From: JBAXGW01 sp037139195
GTDB taxonomy: Bacteria; Bacteroidota; Bacteroidia; Bacteroidales; JAHJDW01
DNA: 64,000 bases
Assembly (NCBI GenBank): GCA_037139195.1
Contig: JBAXGW010000015.1
Location: 1-64,000 of the forward strand
Direction of reading: 5' to 3'
Shown piece after piece: positions 61,324 to 64,000 of this stretch. Positions within the stretch are counted from its first letter, which is position 1; each line of letters starts with the position of its first letter. Below the pieces are notes generated by a model, which worked only from the letters and a program-made list of their open reading frames with translations, was not told the origin of the DNA and did no database searches. A program made the position numbers and the translations under genes.

Positions 61324-62061
61324 ATGATAACTCCAACATACATTTTCGAAGAAAGCATTGATTCTACTAACAGTTATTTGCAAAATATTGTCGATACGGG
61401 CAATTGTAAAGAAGCAACAGTCGTCTATTGTGCAAAGCAGACATCGGGTAGAGGTCAAGGCTCCAATAAATGGGAAAGTAATCCTAATGAAAATTGCACT
61501 TTTAGTGTTTATATTAATCCTTCTTTTTTAAAAGCATCGGAGCAATTTTATTTTAATAAAGCTATATGTTTGTCGGTTTGCGAATTAGTAGAAAAATATT
61601 CTAAAGTAGATGAAGTAAAAATAAAATGGCCCAATGATATTTATGTACAGGATAAAAAAATAGCAGGAATATTAATTGAACATGCTGTGCTTGGCGATAA
61701 CTTATATTCTTCAATAACGGGTATAGGATTAAATGTAAACCAAACCATTTTCAAACATGCTCCAAACCCAACATCTTTAAAGTTGTTGAATAATGAGGAT
61801 TTTGATGTATTATTGGTTTTAAATGATTTAGTGGAAATAATATTAAAAAATTACTACACACTAAAAGTCAATTGTCGTACGCTTGATGAAGCATACAAAG
61901 ATAAGCTATATCGACTAGACGAGTGGGCTGAGTTTTCGTATAACAAAGCAAAAATTGTTGCAAAAATAATTGATGTAAATACTTTTGGACAGCTACTATT
62001 ACTAAACGAAAATAATGAAGTGTTGAAATGTAGTTTTAAGGAGATTGCTTACGTGATATAG
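61324..62061 (+). CDS. birA: Biotin-[acetyl-CoA-carboxylase] ligase
   Basis: The 245-residue enzyme has the ligase core IDSTNSYLQNIV, the biotinyl-AMP loop SGRGQGSNKWES, KIKWPNDIYVQDKKIAGILI and a short C-terminal SH3-like domain (AEFSYNKAKIVAKIIDVNTF). It lacks the DNA-binding winged-helix of Escherichia coli BirA, so it is a class I ligase and not a repressor. It attaches biotin to carboxyl-carrier proteins. Its stop is adjacent to that of the convergent SRPBCC gene. Confidence 0.95.
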   Translation: MITPTYIFEESIDSTNSYLQNIVDTGNCKEATVVYCAKQTSGRGQGSNKWESNPNENCTFSVYINPSFLKASEQFYFNKAICLSVCELVEKYSKVDEVKIKWPNDIYVQDKKIAGILIEHAVLGDNLYSSITGIGLNVNQTIFKHAPNPTSLKLLNNEDFDVLLVLNDLVEIILKNYYTLKVNCRTLDEAYKDKLYRLDEWAEFSYNKAKIVAKIIDVNTFGQLLLLNENNEVLKCSFKEIAYVI

Positions 62062-62466
62062 TTATTTTTCAGAAACCTCTTTTAATTTTTCAATTAAAGT
62101 GTTTACAAAGTTATTTAGTGGGCGTTCTGCCATTATTTTCAAAAATGGATTTAAATCAGCATTCATTACTATTTGACATTCGGTTTTATTATCAGGCAGA
62201 GTAGTAATATTTGTTACTAAATCAAAGTTAAAAGGGGTTTTACCAGCAGATACATAAATAATTTTCGAATTTGGAATACAATTACCCAGTTCAAGTGATA
62301 CATCAGCCATTCCCTCAATTGTGAAATTACAAGTAGAGGTGTCCGACGACCAGTTTGTTATTTGAGGAGGCATAAGCTTTTCGAAATTATTAAAATTTTT
62401 CAAAAACTCATACAACTTCACATCAATTTGATTGATAGTAAGTTTTTTACTTTGAATTGTAGTCAT
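62062..62466 (-). CDS. SRPBCC/START-like small protein
   Basis: The ATG at 62466 (MTTIQSKKLTINQ) is used instead of a TTG three bases earlier. The 134 residues have the helix-grip pattern: QSKKLTINQIDVKLYEFLKN, NNFEKLMPPQITNW, CNFTIEGMADVSLEL, QIVMNADLNPFLKIMAERPL and a C-terminal helix. SRPBCC folds bind lipids or other hydrophobic ligands; the ligand is unknown. It follows pyrE by 15 bases, a neighbourhood I recall as common in Bacteroidota. Confidence 0.82.
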   Translation of the reverse strand: MTTIQSKKLTINQIDVKLYEFLKNFNNFEKLMPPQITNWSSDTSTCNFTIEGMADVSLELGNCIPNSKIIYVSAGKTPFNFDLVTNITTLPDNKTECQIVMNADLNPFLKIMAERPLNNFVNTLIEKLKEVSEK

Positions 62467-62481
62467 CAATTAAGAGTCGGA

Positions 62482-63132
62482 TTATTTATGTAGTTCAGTC
62501 CAAGCAATAGGGTCTTTATGCCATTCTATAAGAGAAGCGTATTCCGTTTCGTTTATATAGTTAGATGAAAGAGCTTGTTCCAAAATTACTTCATAATTAG
62601 TAAGAGTAACTAAAGGGCATTTAGCTTTTTTAAATGCAGCAACCGCAGTTTCAAAGCCATAAGTAGATATTGCAGCCATTCCTTTAACAGAACAACCTGC
62701 ATTTTTTAATGCTTCAATTGCCTTTAAACTACTTCCACCAGTAGAAACCAAATCTTCAATTACTATAACAGTTTGTTTAGGCTCTAAGTAGCCTTCAATT
62801 TGATTTCCAAGACCATGCGATTTAGCATCAGGACGTACATATATGAAAGGAAGGCCTAAATCTTGAGCAACCAAAACGCCTACAGCTATAGCTCCTGTAG
62901 CAACTCCAGCAATTACATCGGGTTTGCCAAAGTTGTCGGTTATTGCATTAGCCAATTCTTGACGAATATAATTTCTGATTTTTGGATATGACAAAGTAAT
63001 TCTATTATCACAATATATAGGAGATTTCCAGCCAGAAGACCAAGTGAAAGGATTGTTTGGTTGTAATTTCACTGCTTTAACCTGCATTAAAAACTGTGCA
63101 ACTTTTAAAGCTGTTTCGTTGGTTTTTTTCAT
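62482..63132 (-). CDS. pyrE: Orotate phosphoribosyltransferase
   Basis: The 216 residues have FTWSSGWKSPIYCDNRI, VIAGVATGAIAVGVLVAQDL, the flexible loop YVRPDAKSHGLGNQIEG and the PRPP motif VIVIEDLVSTGGSS. It transfers the phosphoribosyl group of PRPP to orotate in pyrimidine synthesis. All key residues are visible. The SRPBCC gene follows in the same direction. A full-consensus promoter ends only four bases before the ATG, so the mRNA may be nearly leaderless. Confidence 0.96.
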   Translation of the reverse strand: MKKTNETALKVAQFLMQVKAVKLQPNNPFTWSSGWKSPIYCDNRITLSYPKIRNYIRQELANAITDNFGKPDVIAGVATGAIAVGVLVAQDLGLPFIYVRPDAKSHGLGNQIEGYLEPKQTVIVIEDLVSTGGSSLKAIEALKNAGCSVKGMAAISTYGFETAVAAFKKAKCPLVTLTNYEVILEQALSSNYINETEYASLIEWHKDPIAWTELHK

Positions 63133-63136
63133 AATA

Positions 63137-63168
63137 CAAACCTATCAATTTTTTTTTATTTTAACAAA
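63137..63168 (-). promoter_or_regulatory. Promoter of pyrE
   Basis: Minus strand TTTG (63168-63165), 20-base spacer and TAGGTTTG (63144-63137) match the consensus. With the usual start point about four bases further on, transcription would begin at or next to the pyrE ATG. Confidence 0.6.
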
Positions 63169-63221
63169 TAGATTATCGAGTTTTTTATCTGTATTAAGTA
63201 GTTTTATAATCAAATATATTT

Positions 63222-63229
63222 TACTTTTG
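63222..63229 (+). promoter_or_regulatory. -7 element of the Nudix gene
   Basis: TACTTTTG is an exact TAnnTTTG match, 18 bases before the ATG at 63248. The -33 element is not clear. Confidence 0.4.
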
Positions 63230-63247
63230 TTCTAATCATAAAAAATA

Positions 63248-63844
63248 ATGTATAGATTTTACTGTCAAGAAAAGGAAATAATATTAGATTCGATTGCTTT
63301 TTCAGAAAAAGATTCAATAGTAATATTAAATTCTTTTGAGTTAAGAAATTATTACCATTTGTTTTTCGAAACAATTAATTCTTCGTTGATCATATATTGT
63401 AAAGATATAAATGCCTGTTGGAATCAGCTTTGCAGTGATTTTTATGTTATAGAAGCTGCTGGTGGTTGTGTAATTAAGAATAGCAGTCAACTTTTATGCA
63501 TTTATAGATTCGATAAATGGGATTTGCCTAAAGGAAAAATTGAAGAGGGAGAGTTGCATAGCGAAGCAGCTTTGAGAGAAGTAATGGAAGAAACTGGGTT
63601 GAATGGCATTTCAATAATTAAAGAATTACCATCTACATTTCATATTTATCGATTGAATTCTAAAAATATTCTTAAAAAAACATATTGGTTCGAAATGATA
63701 TGCTCATCTTCCGAAAACGCTGTACCGCAAACAGAGGAAGGAATAACTGAAGTTAAATGGGAAGATTTTTCTAGCTTAAATGTTCAGTTGAGCAATACTT
63801 ATGCATCGCTCAGATGTTTATTTGAAGATTATATTAAAAGATAA
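63248..63844 (+). CDS. Nudix hydrolase
   Basis: The 198 residues have an N-terminal region of about 75 residues without a known motif (YRFYCQEKEIILDS), then the Nudix fold (AAGGCVIKNSSQLLCIYRFD, WDLPKGK) with a complete Nudix box GKIEEGELHSEAALREVMEE followed by TGL. These enzymes split nucleoside diphosphates linked to another group. The KWDLPKGKIEEGE context resembles diadenosine- or inositol-polyphosphate hydrolases, but the substrate is not certain. It is divergent from pyrE. Confidence 0.92.
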   Translation: MYRFYCQEKEIILDSIAFSEKDSIVILNSFELRNYYHLFFETINSSLIIYCKDINACWNQLCSDFYVIEAAGGCVIKNSSQLLCIYRFDKWDLPKGKIEEGELHSEAALREVMEETGLNGISIIKELPSTFHIYRLNSKNILKKTYWFEMICSSSENAVPQTEEGITEVKWEDFSSLNVQLSNTYASLRCLFEDYIKR

Positions 63845-63957
63845 ATGCAGATTATAAATTGTGCGTGGTTCTGCTAAATCGCCTCAATTATGTAGGCTAT
63901 GTATTGTCATAAAATTAGTTTACAGGTTAATATGTAATAGATTTTATTTTTATCAGA

Positions 63958-64000
63958 GCCCTGAAAGGGCATAATATGCTAACACAGGGCGAAGTCCTGT
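63958..64000. repeat. Palindromic intergenic repeat, cut by the right edge
   Basis: GCCCT-gaa-AGGGC (63958-63970) and ACAGG...CCTGT (63984-64000) are two small hairpins separated by an ATAATATGCTAAC spacer. The layout resembles a repeat family commonly seen between genes in Bacteroidota. It probably continues beyond the window. Confidence 0.5.

Overview
The window is an AT-rich chromosome segment from a member of the Bacteroidota, most likely an uncultured relative of Bacteroidales or Cytophagales. The evidence is type IX secretion (T9SS) sorting domains on several exported proteins, a gliding-motility-associated (CHU_C) C-terminal domain, a T9SS plug protein, a SusC-like TonB receptor, the rsfS-ftsH-LUD-cdsA-psd gene order, and repeated use of the Bacteroidota promoter TTTG-N(18-22)-TAnnTTTG. 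No rRNA, tRNA, CRISPR array, prophage or intact IS was found.

Layout. 1-11.3 kb (minus strand) is a surface-protein region. It holds the N-terminal part of a CUB plus Ig-repeat protein that runs off the left edge, a small exported protein translationally coupled to it, and an operon of an ECF sigma factor, a single-pass PKD/CHU_C protein and a 1965-residue adhesin-like protein. 11.5-21.4 kb is housekeeping: a LutA-like Fe-S protein, a HAD nucleotidase, the rsfS-ftsH-LUD-cdsA-psd operon, a large membrane protein with a GH123/DUF4091 domain, and an acyltransferase. 21.5-35 kb has a cyclophilin, a T9SS subtilase, the DUF4296-dihydroorotase-glycosyltransferase operon, and a secreted nuclease/TonB receptor/lamin-tail locus. 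35-40.8 kb has mfd, a membrane protein and the T9SS plug gene.

40.9-49.5 kb (plus strand) is the most unusual part. nqrA and nqrB are present without nqrC-F, then a lipoprotein gene, then a five-gene heterodisulfide-reductase-like set (HdrC, HdrB, HdrA, a second small HdrC, and a membrane HdrE/HdrD fusion) with its own promoter and with REP-type hairpins between genes. 49.6-64 kb returns to housekeeping and envelope genes: thioesterase, TraB/GumN protein, TrmH-type methyltransferase, the rpsF-rpsR-rplI operon, a TPR protein, dnaX, an M16 protease, birA, an SRPBCC protein, pyrE and a Nudix hydrolase.

The best candidates for new biology are the partial-Nqr/Hdr electron-transfer locus; a 220-bp MITE-like element with terminal inverted repeats and a 6-bp target duplication, plus a diverged relative 7.5 kb away; poly-A tracts in dnaX that could give a short gamma form by slippage; and the membrane/GH123 fusion. 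Many annotated starts were moved from upstream TTG/GTG codons to internal ATGs where a signal peptide or promoter element decides the start.
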